A stretch of 64,000 nt of DNA, from contig CP099848.1 of assembly GCA_030062745.1 (NCBI GenBank), positions 5,139,685 through 5,203,684 on the forward strand, read 5' to 3'. The first letter of the stretch is position 1. Each line of letters begins with the position of its first letter. The notes below the pieces were generated by a model. That model made no database searches. It saw only the letters and a list, made by a program, of their open reading frames with translations, and was not told the DNA's origin. Source of the DNA: Capitulum mitella. Taxonomy: Eukaryota > Arthropoda > Thecostraca > Pollicipedomorpha > Pollicipedidae. A program made the position numbers and the translations under genes. Positions 21,700 through 44,890 of the stretch are shown piece after piece.

Positions 21700-24600
21700 C
21701 TGCCCATTTGCTATTAGTGTCGGCAATAATTTCTCCCCGCGTTGATTTGTGCGTTAGTGGGGCAGCAAAAGGTTGCCAGATTAACATACCATGGAGCTCC
21801 GCAGAGGCTGCAGAGAGCGGCTGCCGCCGCGTCTGGTCCGCCAGCTGCCGAGGAAACAATGGCCGACGGTCCACTGCCGCGTGACAGTCTGAAGACAATT
21901 ACCGCGTGTTGCTGGACAAAGCTCTGCCGCCGGGGAATAATAATTCGACCTAATAACAATCTCCGTATTCCTCCCATTGCTAGCTTATTCGGAACAATAT
22001 CGGCGTTTTCTGGCTGTCCGCGCGCCCAATTAATTCTCATTGAGTCAGAATTATGGTGCATATTGAGGCGGTCGTCGCCGGACACACGCACGGACGCCCC
22101 CACAGAGGACCCATCAGCGGCGCCGAATCTGGGTCAGGCCGGCCGGTTGTCGCTCGGCGCTCATCACCAGTTGCTGCCCGACCCCCGCTCCTCGTCCCCG
22201 GGGGCCCATTCGGGGGGGGGGGGGTAGCCATGAATCAGCCGCGGTCCCCTCGGACAGAGAGGGCCGGCGGTGTAGCGGCTCTGACTGCGGCCACACGTGC
22301 CGGCAGCGGCACGCAGCCGCTGCCGATCTGGCTCCCTTTCGCCAATGTCACGTCTGCGGGGATGCCTAAAAAGGCCGCCTGATTAATATGGGGACGTGCA
22401 CAAAGCAGCGCCCTCTGGCTCTGGGAAGCGTGCCATCCCCCCGCCGGCTGGCACACGCCGTTCGATAATTTAACGGCATAATGGCCCACTGATCAAAGAA
22501 TAATTGCATCTCATTCGGAGGGCTGATTAATAGCCCAAACTGTAAGTTGACAACTGGCGCGGGCTGGCGCAGCTCACCGTAACAGCGCACGTGCCGCCGC
22601 CGACGTTCCGGCGTGGCGTGCCATCATCGCTATCGTCGACGAGGCCGAGTTTCCGCGAGCGATTTTATGATCCGGAAAGTTTCGGTCATCGGAAGCGAGG
22701 CCAGGTTTATGGGTGCGCCGGGCGCCGGCTTCGGGGAAGGTCGGCTCGTGACTTCCAGTCTCGGCCCTGTTTCCAGGACGACGGCGCGAGTCGGATCGGA
22801 GCAGATGTCGGCTGCCGAATGAATCGGCACGGCTCCGGAGCCGCGCCCCCGGCCCGCCCCAGGGCGCGGCGCCCGCCGCAGAGCTCCGGCTCCAGGAAGC
22901 TCCAGCAGGCCCTGCGGGGCGCAGGCACGAGTTCAGACTTACTAAAGCTTCATCGTACCTTGCAGTGTTTGGTGCATTCGTATATAGCGGAATTCGACTG
23001 GTCGAAATTCGAAATTCCCCGCTTTACTGCCGGGGAAATAAAAAAAACAAAATTCAGCAGGTCCTCCCAGAACCGTCTATAACATTGTTCACGAGGTCAT
23101 TAAACGATCATTTCTTCAGCACTCTAATCATCACGATGGAGGTCGTTATGTAAGACTGTGTGGACACTCTCTGGTGAAACCTCTGCAGCGTTTCACTTCA
23201 TCCGTCGAAGAAGGCAATACAAAGTAACGCGAACATATCATGTAGGAACTATAGGGTTCTACTGACGATGAAGTTATTTTTATCCTCGGGCACACCAATT
23301 TGGTCAGGGACTGGGGCCAGGGTTATCTGCGTTACGTTGGGATGAAGAGAGTACGCAAAATTTTATACTAAACCGTCTCATGGTTGTCCGAGAAACAAGG
23401 CAAAGTTTTACTTTAAACCGACTCGTGCCTGTCCAGTGTGCAAAAGCAAGGAATTGCGTTTAACCGACTCATACTTGTACGTGCAAAAACGAATTGCGTT
23501 GTTGTTGTTGAAAGTGTTACGTTGCTCCTGCTCATTTGCGTCTGGACCGCAATACAGAGGGAGAGAGCCAAAAACAATGCACACAAGGGACGGAGTCGCC
23601 GATCAGCGGATGTTATGAGCATTTCTTCAGCAGCGGGTGGCCGTGCGTCTGGTCCGGACGCCGGAACCGGCACCTGAGCCCCTGTGAACCGGACTCCTGC
23701 TGACTCCGTTACGCCCGAACTGCAGAGCTACAGGTGGCAAAGCATTGGCCCGAGCATTCAGCACGCAACAGACGAGCAGGCCCCAAATGGCAGTCCAGTC
23801 TCGTGACTTCTCGAGAAAGGCTCCCTGGCTGTACCAGCGTTACTTGGTACTTGATCGCTCGAGATTAAAAGTGCGTCATGCTATCTGGCGGAGCAGCAGC
23901 CGTGCCTACGTGATGGTGATGCCCTATGCTTACAGATTCGACGATCACTGATGAGGGTCACCGTGAAATGAAAGTGGCCGAGGGTTAAAGAAGGCCTTGA
24001 TCTAAGTGCTGACGTGATACATAAGCCACATCACGAGCTTTATAGGATTCCCCGTCATTTCCAAGATAAAGCATCCTGGTTTCAGCCTCTCTGCGGGCCT
24101 TCTCTCGCCTTGGAGCATGGGGAAGTAAGCACAAAGGAATTCTCCTTTCAAAATTCTGAGCCCTCCTATCATCACCCCTGCGACGCATCGCTCCCCACTC
24201 AGCTGAAATGGAAGATTTGAATGGGCCGCCTCTGCGCGCCGCAGCCTTTTATTGGCATCCGACGCCGCGCCGAATCGCTTTCAGCCGGCCCTCAGAAGGC
24301 CTCCGTATCGACGGCGCGGGGGACTCCGCCCTTACCAGGCCGGGCCCCGGCTCGGGCTCCGGGCCGGCGGCGGGCGACTGCAGAGCCGCTAATGTCCTTC
24401 ATCCCGGCGATCAATAGAAGCAGGGCGGCGAGCGACGCACAACAAACCGGGCCGCGCTCACGCGGCCGCCGCACGCGGGCAGGTTGCCAGGAGTTCCTGA
24501 AGCCGATTGAGGACCCGCTTAAGCATTGCCTCGGGAAAGCTTTGGAGGTGCCCAATCAGCAATGGGTGGGGGAGGGCGAAGCATCCACAAAAGAACAGAA

Positions 24601-24740
24601 ATATGCACAGATGTCATTTACGGCGCAGATACCGCCGGGCCCTGCCCCGCCAGAGCAGGCGTCGCAAGCTGTGGTGAAGAGCGCCTGACTGATCAGGCGT
24701 TCTTCATCAACTCGGGCGGAGTTCCCACTGACTGATTGAT
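21700..24740. other. Unassigned DNA with TAAT/AATTA-rich, regulatory-like blocks
   Basis: Blocks at 21930-22060 and 22380-22560 mix homeodomain-type words (caattaatt, gataattta, gattaata, gctgattaatagc) with GC-rich text and few repeats, the texture of conserved noncoding DNA. A G12 run lies near 22212. Around 23360-23490 a roughly 50-bp unit (aaaccg-ctcat-cttgt) repeats three times. No exon is supported. Confidence 0.3.
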
Positions 24741-25893
24741 CGGTATTAACTGCGCAGCGTGAAAATGTTCATGCTTTCCGTGGGTCGCGATGGATTTTTG
24801 CCATGCCAGGCTTACGTGCTGAAATTATTTTTAGGCATGCTAAAAAAATGAACGTTCGCAATTATTAGTGTCGACGACGTCAAGCCAGCCGTTCGCCACT
24901 CGGCTACCTACGGCTAAACGACTTGGCCGACCTTTTATACAGATGCCTACATCTGACCGACCGTGCCCGCCAAAGTCATGCAGTTCCATTTGAATATGAA
25001 GCCGGTACTTTTGAGTGTGTTGAATGGGATACTTGCATCAAACATGTAGGAACGCTTTTAAAGTAGGTCGAGTCAGAGGTATTTTTGGACACTTTCTATA
25101 TTTTCTTTCCATGCAACGCCGGAGAATTCTTGTTAAGATTATCCAAAGCTCGTAGAGCTTTCGACCTACATGTCATGTATACCTATACATCATTCAGACA
25201 TTCGTCATGCGTCCAATGTTTGTCCAGTTCGGGTTGCCTTATCCCACATTCCCTTTTCAGATTTGCTTGCAAAACCTTTTTCTCTGATCTGGCCATATAT
25301 GTGTATCGAAAGACTTATTTGCAAACGAATGTGTAACCACTGGTGAAATATTGAGGAGCCATCGATATTTGGAAATTTCGCCTGATGCAATGTTCATAAG
25401 CGTATCGTTAAATTCTGCTAAAGGTGGAGAACACGAATCCCGCCCCCTTCCCCCCATCCTTTTTCTTTGCATTTGGTGAAGGCCTTGCGTCTGAGAAATG
25501 GAGAGAGTTCAATGAATATGCTTGTAGGTTTTCGCATGCCGTTCATTAAAGCAGTCTGATGAATTGCGACATAACTAACCGCCAAGTTGAAATATGGGTA
25601 TATTTCAGGCAACACCTGTTTGCCTAAGATATGCCAACACGCAGAGGATTAAATACTTCAAGCAGGAGATTCTATGATACATCCATTTCAATCCAGAAAG
25701 AGCTTTATCAAAAGCCCAAGACTGGAGAGAAAATGAGGAGTTCATACCGATTATTTCAATGCATCATGTAAATTCCCGTGTTATTTAAAACACTGCATGT
25801 AATGTTAAATTCCCGTGGCATTTGGCCTCCAAATAGTGTTCGCTACGGACCGGACCAGCCCTAAGGGCTGAGGGCCGGCCGTAGGATTATGCA
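24741..25893. other. AT-moderate DNA, no gene recognised
   Basis: Short ORFs on both strands, none longer than 85 codons and none with a known motif. Confidence 0.5.

Positions 25894-25945
<52 letters not shown>
25894..25945. repeat. (AT)n(GT)n microsatellite
   Basis: About ten AT dinucleotides pass into about sixteen GT dinucleotides. Confidence 0.97.
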
Positions 25946-25947
<2 letters not shown>

Positions 25948-26636
25948 AGCTTTTCCAAAGCGTTTTTTCATGCTTTTCTTTCACTCATTGGAACTCTTGT
26001 GCAAAATGTCGCCTATTCTGATCTGCGCTTACCACTGTCAGATGGATGCTGAATATCGTTTGTTGGCGTTACAATCTCCAATGCTGTTTGCACAGCTGGC
26101 CGGCCGCTAGCACCAGGCGCGCAGGTGTAGGTTGGCTCGGGTTCCCATATAAAGCCATGGGGATCCACGTTGTTGGGTTTGGAGCATTTTTTGGAATGGA
26201 CTTGGCTAGCACTCAAGAAGCGCAATTGCAACTATTTCATGGCTTGGCTGGCGGTCCACAAACACAGTCCTAGTGTTTCAGGAACTAAGTTTTAGGACTG
26301 CGAGCCAATACCCGCAACGGTCAAGATCGCTCTCCTTGAGCTAGCCCAGTCCATGCCACATAATACTCAAAAATCTTATAACATGGATCATGACAGCTTC
26401 ATAGGGGAACCGGAGCCGACCCGTACCAGCATGCCTGGTGCTACCTGCCGACCGCCCTTAAAGACAGCGCTGGAGTCTGCAACGTCCAGCAAGGGACATT
26501 CATCCTCCATGTGGCAGTGGTAAACGCCGATCAAAATGGGCGGAATTTTGCAGAAACCGTTCTTTCAACGAGTCCAACAAAGACATGGAAAATCGCTTTT
26601 GAAAGAGTCCAAAACAGCATTTGAGGGCCTCCGTAG

Positions 26637-26639
<3 letters not shown>

Positions 26640-26730
<91 letters not shown>

Positions 26731-26754
26731 TATGTATATATATATACATGTGTG

Positions 26755-26798
<44 letters not shown>

Positions 26799-26820
26799 TA
26801 ACACATACACACACATATAG

Positions 26821-26851
<31 letters not shown>

Positions 26852-26870
26852 CGTGTGTGCGTCAAAATAT
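26640..26870. repeat. Compound (AT)n/(GT)n microsatellite cluster
   Basis: (AT)n at 26642-26699, (GT)n at 26700-26727, mixed tata/gtgt to 26794, then (GT)n again from about 26828 to 26860. Long Tyr/Ile and Val/Cys readings are artefacts of the repeat. Confidence 0.97.
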
Positions 26871-27299
26871 ATGCATATATACTGAATCGCACGCATGTTA
26901 AAATTCGCCATATCACGGTAAATATGCAGAAAAATACTCATGAGATTGCACACTCACTGCGCGGCGGTTTCAGACCACAGAGAGCAACAGATCTTCGGCG
27001 GCTGCTCAAGCCTAAGAAGACCGAGTTCTCGTCACCAGCTCAGCTGCGGGCTGCGGAGCCGGGCCGTCGGCGGTGCATGTGCCGCCGTCTGCCTGCCCGC
27101 CGGCCGACGGGGCCCCGCGCGGTCAACAGCGGCGTTTCCGTCCCAGATAGACGGCCTGTTTGTCCGGAGCCAACGCGGCAGTTGCGGAAGGTCACAGTCC
27201 GGCCCGGCCTCCCCCGGCGACTCCCGGCCGGCACCGCCAGGGTCGGCTCCTCCGCCGGCCGGGTCACTGGCCGGTCACACGGCCGCGGCCGGACTGGAC

Positions 27300-27730
27300 T
27301 GGGAGTCGGAACGAGGTCCGCCGGGGTGTGTCGGGTAGGACGTGAGGGATGGGGTAGACCAGCCGGGGTGTGTAGGACAGGACATGAGGACTGGGATGGT
27401 CCGTTGTTTTGTGTGGAACAGATGACTGGGGAATGTCCTCCGTGGTGTGTTGGACACATGTGTATGGACCGGACCGGACCGGTGTGTTGGTGTGTTGGAC
27501 CGTGATGACTGGGGAAGGTCCGCCGTGGTGCGTCGTGCCGGATATGATGGCTGTGGAAGATCTGCCGTGGTGTGTCGGACGGCATATGATGACTGGAAAA
27601 GATCCTCCGGGGTGTGTAGCACCGGACACGATGGCTAGGTAAGGTTCCCCGCGGCGTGTCGGACAGGACAAGAGGACTGATTTCGATCCGCCGTGGCGTG
27701 TCGGACAGGCCGCGAGGACTGTAGCAAGCC
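27300..27730. repeat. Degenerate roughly 55-bp minisatellite
   Basis: About eight diverged copies recur around ccgccgtggtgtgtcggac and gatgactgggga words. Unit length drifts, and several copies differ by short insertions. Confidence 0.75.
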
Positions 27731-29844
27731 TGCTCTGCCGTGCCGGCCCGGCTGGTGGTCCTCTGCCTTTCGAAGGGCGCCGACGCTCGCGTCCCGAGCC
27801 GACACACGGGCGCGCTAACAATTTCGCCGAACCCGTCTGCGGAGCCGTGACTGCCGCTGTGGAGGGCGCGGACGGCAGTTCGCGGAATCGCCGGAGGTCA
27901 CGTGCACGCAGCTGCGCCCGGCCCGCCGCCGCGGAACGTCGGCACAGCGCGGCGCGATGCCATGTTAGAGTCAGGCGGTCAGTCACACTGATTCCGTGTA
28001 ACAACACGGCGGAGGCGTGTCTCCGACGTCGACGGCCGTCGACAAGTGACGGATTCCGTCAATATTTGCAATATTTGTGAAAGGCAATATTTGTTCCCAA
28101 TCGCTCAGTTCAAAGATTGGTGCTAATGCGCAGCTTTGGTGTGTTATCCTCCCTTGTTTACTTGTTTCATGGCGTGTGTGAGGGATCTGAAGTTCCGATG
28201 TGTCGTCCTGTCATTGTTTCCTTTCGGTGAAAATGGCCTCTCTTTGCGGCAGTCGAGCGAATGACATTGAAACGCTGACAAGTTTGACCCCGGTTTGGCG
28301 TGACTGCTGGCAATGTGGCGTTGAAATGTGTCGCAAAGTATGACATTCAGCAATGTGGAATCGAAGTGATGGCTATCACTAGCATGCCACGAAATTCTTG
28401 GATTTCTTTGTCACGTTTGTTAGCGGCGCGGCATTCAAAATGAAGTCTTGTCCTGATATGCATACATCTCGTAACCGCCGCGGATCGAAAACGGAATTTT
28501 CGTGGATACTTTGGTGACCCGACGATTCCGAATTGAGCTTTTCAGCTCGTTCTCCCATTAACATGGACGGGACACTGACAACTAGGCCACCGCGGCATTC
28601 AGTGGTCTTCCAGTGGGTCAGTGGGCGTACCCAGCCGTGCTGCTGACCTCCCTGTGATCCGCTGGCCGCTGATCTTCATCAGAATCTGGAGGGAGTGAGT
28701 CACCTGACACGGACCCCGGGCACGGAAATGAATCACCCTGGAATTATCTGCGACCGATGGCCAATGCCCCGGTGTCCTCGAATGGTGGCGTCCAGTAGGT
28801 TCTGGAACAACGTTCGCCGCCACTTCTCACATATGGTTTCAGCGTGGCGTGCCTTACAAAATCGCGTTGTCTACAGGCATTGAACCACCTGACACAAGCT
28901 TCCCGCTGGACATGCTGACATAAAAGGAACGAAAGCAAAATATTGATTTATGTTTTTCGCATGTGCTGTAATTTGGCTAATCATGCAAGCCTTCGTGCGG
29001 CCGTTTCGCCCATCAATTTACAGTCGTTTTATCTCTGCGATGCGGTTTCCCGTTTCTCAGCACCAGACGTCTGGTCGGCAGCCATTACTGGTGATCGTAA
29101 AAACCTCCCGCAGGACAGTGCGTGGGCGCGTGGCGCGCCGGCGGGAACGCTTCGCGAACCGTTCCCTCTTCACCGCTGCTATTACGCACGGAACACGGCT
29201 CTGTAATACGCTTCTCCGTCCACAAAAACGGCATTTCAAGGTTCGGCCGGCCTGGCTGCTGCAGTGACCTTGGGCAGGGGTTGGCTGACCTTCGGCCGGC
29301 CCGGTGCGTCTCGCCCTGCTCCGAACCGACACCGTTTTTGCCCAGCCGACACCACAATGCCCGGTGCGCCTTTAATTAGCGGCTGTTCGACTTTATTTAT
29401 TGGCAAACTCGCCAAATGACAGCCGCCAGAATTACGTGGCACGCAACCGCATGGAAGTCGTGATTAAACCCCAATTTCTCATAAGGGACGCTTTTTGCGC
29501 GGGCCGCAAGCGACGTAATTGTGCGAACTATTGATACTGCGCCATTGTTTATCTCAAGGTAAACCTGTAACTTGAATCTGATTAGGGGAACGGCAGCTGC
29601 ACGCAGGCCACAAAGCGGCGAGATGCGACGCCGGGCGGGACAAAAGTGGCGCGCCGCGCCGCGCCGTCACCTCACGCGGACCGGGGCGCCGCGGGAGCTC
29701 CTAGAGCCACAGAGCGTGACGCGCTCATCACGGTCAGAACGACAGCTGAGCGCCGATCTGCCGACAAAAAATGCCTCGGGTGACGTTTGAATGTGGCATT
29801 TATAGCGAGCCGGCTGGCAGAAAATAATGATAGGAGAGATTGTG
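27731..29844. other. No gene recognised; regulatory-like text near 29370-29560
   Basis: Mostly non-repetitive. The interval 29370-29560 holds tttaattagcgg, tttatttattgg, gccattgtttatc and cgtaattgtg, which resemble homeodomain, Fork-head and Sox sites. This is only a resemblance in base words. Confidence 0.3.
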
Positions 29845-29890
29845 TCCCGGGCGTATATAAACAACGGGAATAAACAGCGTCACAATTTAA
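29845..29890 (+). promoter_or_regulatory. Candidate TATA promoter
   Basis: TATATAA at 29854-29860 lies in a GC-neutral context, with a possible start near 29884 (gcgtcacaat). The next ATG frame (29955-30185, 76 codons, MEDRFELNDRDQW) has a fair start context (agaaATGg) but no recognised domain. It may be a false match. Confidence 0.2.
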
Positions 29891-30576
29891 CCGCGACGTT
29901 AGACAGCTGAACTTTGCAATGGCCGGAAGCCGTGCACTTAGCCGGGCCTGAGAAATGGAGGACCGCTTCGAGCTTAATGACCGAGACCAATGGTCGGCCC
30001 GCCAAACGCACAGCCAGAGTGGACTGATGAGTACCTCTGATTTGTGTTTTCTCCTTCGGGCTGAGGCGTTTCCGCAGGCTGATGAGCCGGGCAGTCTTTC
30101 CTTGAACGCCGTCACCAGGGCAAACTTGAGACCTGTCCTGTACAGGTCCGGTGCTTTTCAGTCGCGACGACCTCTCGTGAAATGACGGACAGTGTCTTCC
30201 CAACAGCAAGTTTATCGACGGAGTCACCCAGGGTTTCTAAAGGGAAGCCGGAAGTTAAAATATATGTATGACATGATTTCAAGGCCAGTATATATGACAT
30301 GATTCCCAGACCAATTCCTACTCCCGAGATTTTTTTCCTCGGAATGTTTTCCTCCCATGGGGGAGCCCATGGACCGCTCGGACGCGTCTTTGATTATGGA
30401 TGAGAGCGCTGTGATGGCGGCCATGACGGTCAGGCCGGCAGCCATTTGAATGAGACACATACCCTCACGGATATCTTCACGGATAACTCGCCATTGTACA
30501 GCAAAGCTCAAAGCCAGACTCCTCAAAGGAGGCATCCTCTATGGACGGTCGCTGAGAGACCATATAACTTTGGGTA

Positions 30577-30729
30577 TAGGTGTTGGAACGGAAGGGGCGT
30601 GGGGGCACCGTGCCCCTGCCCCTCTTAACCGGCAAAATTTGTCATTAACCCTATGGCGTAGCATGGAAAGAAATGGCTCGAAAAGCAGACGGTGCCCCCC
30701 CCCCCCCCGAGCACGTTCCGCCGCTACTG
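30577..30729 (+). mobile_element. hAT-type MITE, copy 3
   Basis: It shares ggtgttggaacgg at the left, the interior ttaaccctatggcgtagc and gaaagaaatgg, and gttccgccgctactg at the right with the other two copies. It has a C14 run inside. The left end is diverged and I could not find clean target duplications. Confidence 0.7.
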
Positions 30730-31019
30730 CCTCCGGGGATGGTTCACTCGTAGGATGTTACTTGGAACCAGTTTCTTCTACGAGTTGATTTCCTGGATGT
30801 TTCACTAGAAGGTAAAATAATTATGACTCCCGAGATGATTTCCTCGGGGATTAATATTCCAGGACAAGGTCACCCTGGGGAAAAACACCCGCGGCAATCC
30901 AAAGACACACATGGAGAATGTATGTCCTTAGGAATGTTGTGCGTGGAGGAAATATAACCTCCCTGGGATGATCTGAACATACAGTCCGTGATCCCACAGC
31001 CGTCCGCAGGAGGCGTGCA

Positions 31020-31440
31020 GCTATCTACCGGCGACGGCCAGAGCTGCCGTACCCGGTCAGCCGGAGGGAGTTGGTTATAGCTGCTGTACCAGGTCAGCAG
31101 GCGGCAGTTGACTATAGCTGCCGTACCCGGTCAGCAGGCGGCAGTTGACTATAGCTGCCGTACCCGGTCAGCCGGAGGGAGCTGACTATAGCTGCCGTAC
31201 CCGGTCAGCCGGAGGGAGTTGACTATAGCTGCCGTACCCGGCCAGCCGGAGGGAGCTGACTATAGCTGCCGTACCCGGTCAGCAGGCGGCAGTTGACTAT
31301 AGCTGCCGTACCCGGTCAGCCGGAGGGAGCTGACTATAGCTGCCGTACCCGGTCAGCCGGAGGGAGCTGACTATAGCTGCCGTACCCGGTCAGCCGGAGG
31401 GAGCTGACTATAGCTGTCGTACCCGGTCAGCCGGCGGGAG
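31020..31440. repeat. 37-bp minisatellite upstream of the FReD gene
   Basis: About eleven head-to-tail copies of a 37-bp unit containing gactatagctgccgtaccc. Copies fall into two subtypes, one with ccggagggag and one with caggcggcag. The array ends about 140 bp before the predicted start codon, so it may overlap the promoter. Confidence 0.95.
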
Positions 31441-31581
31441 TGAGCTCCACGGCTGGGCCGCGGGTGGCCGACAGCCGGTCACGAGCCGGCCGGCCCGGGT
31501 CACGACCCGCCAGTCCCAGTGACCCACATCGTCTCCGGCGGTGGCTGGGGCCAGTGCAGACGCCGCCGCGCCGCCGAAAGC

Positions 31582-42943
<11,362 letters not shown>

Positions 42944-43700
42944 CGCGGCCGTTAGGCGGTACCGACCTCACTCCCACCCGGCTCTGACCTGGCCCTTACC
43001 TTACCTGACCCTGTCCTGGCCCTAGCTCTGACCTGACTCTGACTTGACCCTGACATTATCTGACCTGACCCTGGCCCGACCCTAACCTGACCTGACCATG
43101 ACCGTGACCCTGACTCTGATCCTAATCCTGATCCCGATCCTGATTCTGATCTGGCCCGATCTCACACTGACCTGACACTGATCTGACATTGACCTGACCC
43201 GATCCAAGACCCTGACCCGACCCTGACCCCGAACTGACCCTGACCTGACCCTAACCTTGACCCTGGCCCGGCTAGGGTCCATGACCAGACTAGGCGTTGG
43301 CCCGGCCCTGACCTTCCCTAGTCCGACCCCCTTGACCTGGCAATGACCCGAACCTGGCCGGCACTGACGTTACCCAGAACCCGTATTGATCCAATCCAAT
43401 GGGATCTAGGCCTGGTCCTTAAACGAGCCTGATCGAAGCCTTATCCGTCCCTGCCTCGACCTCAACGCAACCCTTACCCATTGCTGACCTGGTCCTGAAC
43501 CGGCCCTGACCCGACCCCGACTCGAGTCGTTCTTGACTGGACCCTATGACTACCATGGCCCTACCCTAACCCATTTCTGACCCTATACAGACCCGATCTT
43601 GACCGGATCCTGACCAGATCCCTGCCTGATTCTGGTACATCCCTGTCCAGACTCGGACATGCTCTTGACGCGGTCGGTATGTAGCCCTCCTCACCTGATC
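42944..43700. repeat. Degenerate CTGACC/CTGACCC array after the FReD stop codon
   Basis: About 700 bp is made of variable 5-8-bp words such as ctgacc, ctgaccc, ctgatcc and ctggccc. The sequence across the stop codon (ctgacccggccctgac) is itself made of these words. The array is probably 3' UTR or just downstream DNA. No polyadenylation hexamer is seen in it. Confidence 0.8.
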
Positions 43701-44394
43701 CCTGACCGTACCACGCGCCCCAACAATCTACAGTTATTACCAGTCCGTCGTTGGAGTTATGCTTGCGTGATCACGCTTGATCTTTGATGTTTGCTTACTG
43801 GATCTCGATTTGGGCTCGATACACGGTGAAGCGGTTTGTCGATAAAGAGCTGTGAATGTACAAACACGCGTGCTTTTGAAGAGATGAGCGTGCGGATCTG
43901 TGTTGCCATCTGGGGGCATCAAACATGTTTCAGCAATTCGCCTGCAGTGGGAAATGCTTCCGTTGTCTGGGTTTGGCAGCTTGTGGTATGTGGATAAATC
44001 CCACAAACAAACATTTCAAGTGTTCTCGTTCGAATTGGCCTCTCAGAAACGAACAACGACGTGTCAGTTCTCTGAACGCCGCGTTAAACCAAAAACCATT
44101 TAACACAGATCATGTGAATGTCGAGATGCGTCTCATTCGGCGCGATTCTCTTCCATCGACGCGCCCCGTGATTAGGGATCGTCATTTTTCCATTGGCTGG
44201 GGCAGTGCTGTCTGCCGGCCAGACGAATGGCGAGAATCGGCCTCTGGACGTTCCCACGTGCCCTGCGACCAGGTGATCGGATCCAGCCGTCGGTCAGCCG
44301 GAACGGCGACGCTATAGTGGGCACCGCGGTCTTCGGTGACCGCAGCGAACCCGAGAGCGGTCGGCGGCCGCTCTCGCGGCGGGGGAAGCTGGGC
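43701..44394. other. No gene recognised
   Basis: Balanced composition without repeats. Open frames at 43925-44317 and 43737-44006 have no motif. If the FReD 3' UTR is long it could extend across this stretch. Confidence 0.45.
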
Positions 44395-44890
44395 GAGCGG
44401 CTGCCGTCTGAGACTGAGGGGAGCCGGAGTGAGAGGGCGCCGTCTGAGACTGAGGAGAGCCGGAGTGAGAGGGCGCCGTCTGAGACTGAAGGGATCCGGT
44501 GTGAGAGGGCGTCGTCTGATACTGCGGGAAGCCGGAGTGAGTGGCTGTTGTCTGAGACTGCGGGAAGCCGGAGTGAGTGGCTGTTGTCTGAGACTGCGGG
44601 GAGCCAGTGTGAGCGGCTGTTGTCTGAGACTGCGGGGAGCCAGTGTGAACGGCTGTTGTCTGACACTGCGGGGAGCCAGTGTGAGCGGCTGTTGTCTGAG
44701 ACTGCGGGGAGCCAGTGTGAGTGGCTGTTGTCTGAGACTGCGGGGAGCCAGTGTGAGCGGCTGTTGTCTGAGACTGCGGGGAGCCAGTGTGAGCGGCTGT
44801 TGTCTGAGACTGCGGGGAGCCAGTGTGAGCGGCTGTTGTCTGAGACTGCGGGGAGCCAGTGTGAGCGGCTGTTGTCGGAGACCAAGGGCA
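44395..44890. repeat. 36-bp minisatellite, about 13-14 copies
   Basis: The unit (gagccagtgtgagcggctgt plus tgtctgagactgcggg) is exactly 12 codons and lacks stops in several frames of both strands, so long repetitive frames of 219-261 codons cross it. Left copies are more diverged than right ones. Translation is not supported by a start context or codon pattern. Confidence 0.95.

Noticed and set aside
26500-26916. Open frames of alternating Tyr/Ile and Val/Cys on both strands
   Set aside because: They are direct readings of (AT)n and (GT)n microsatellites.
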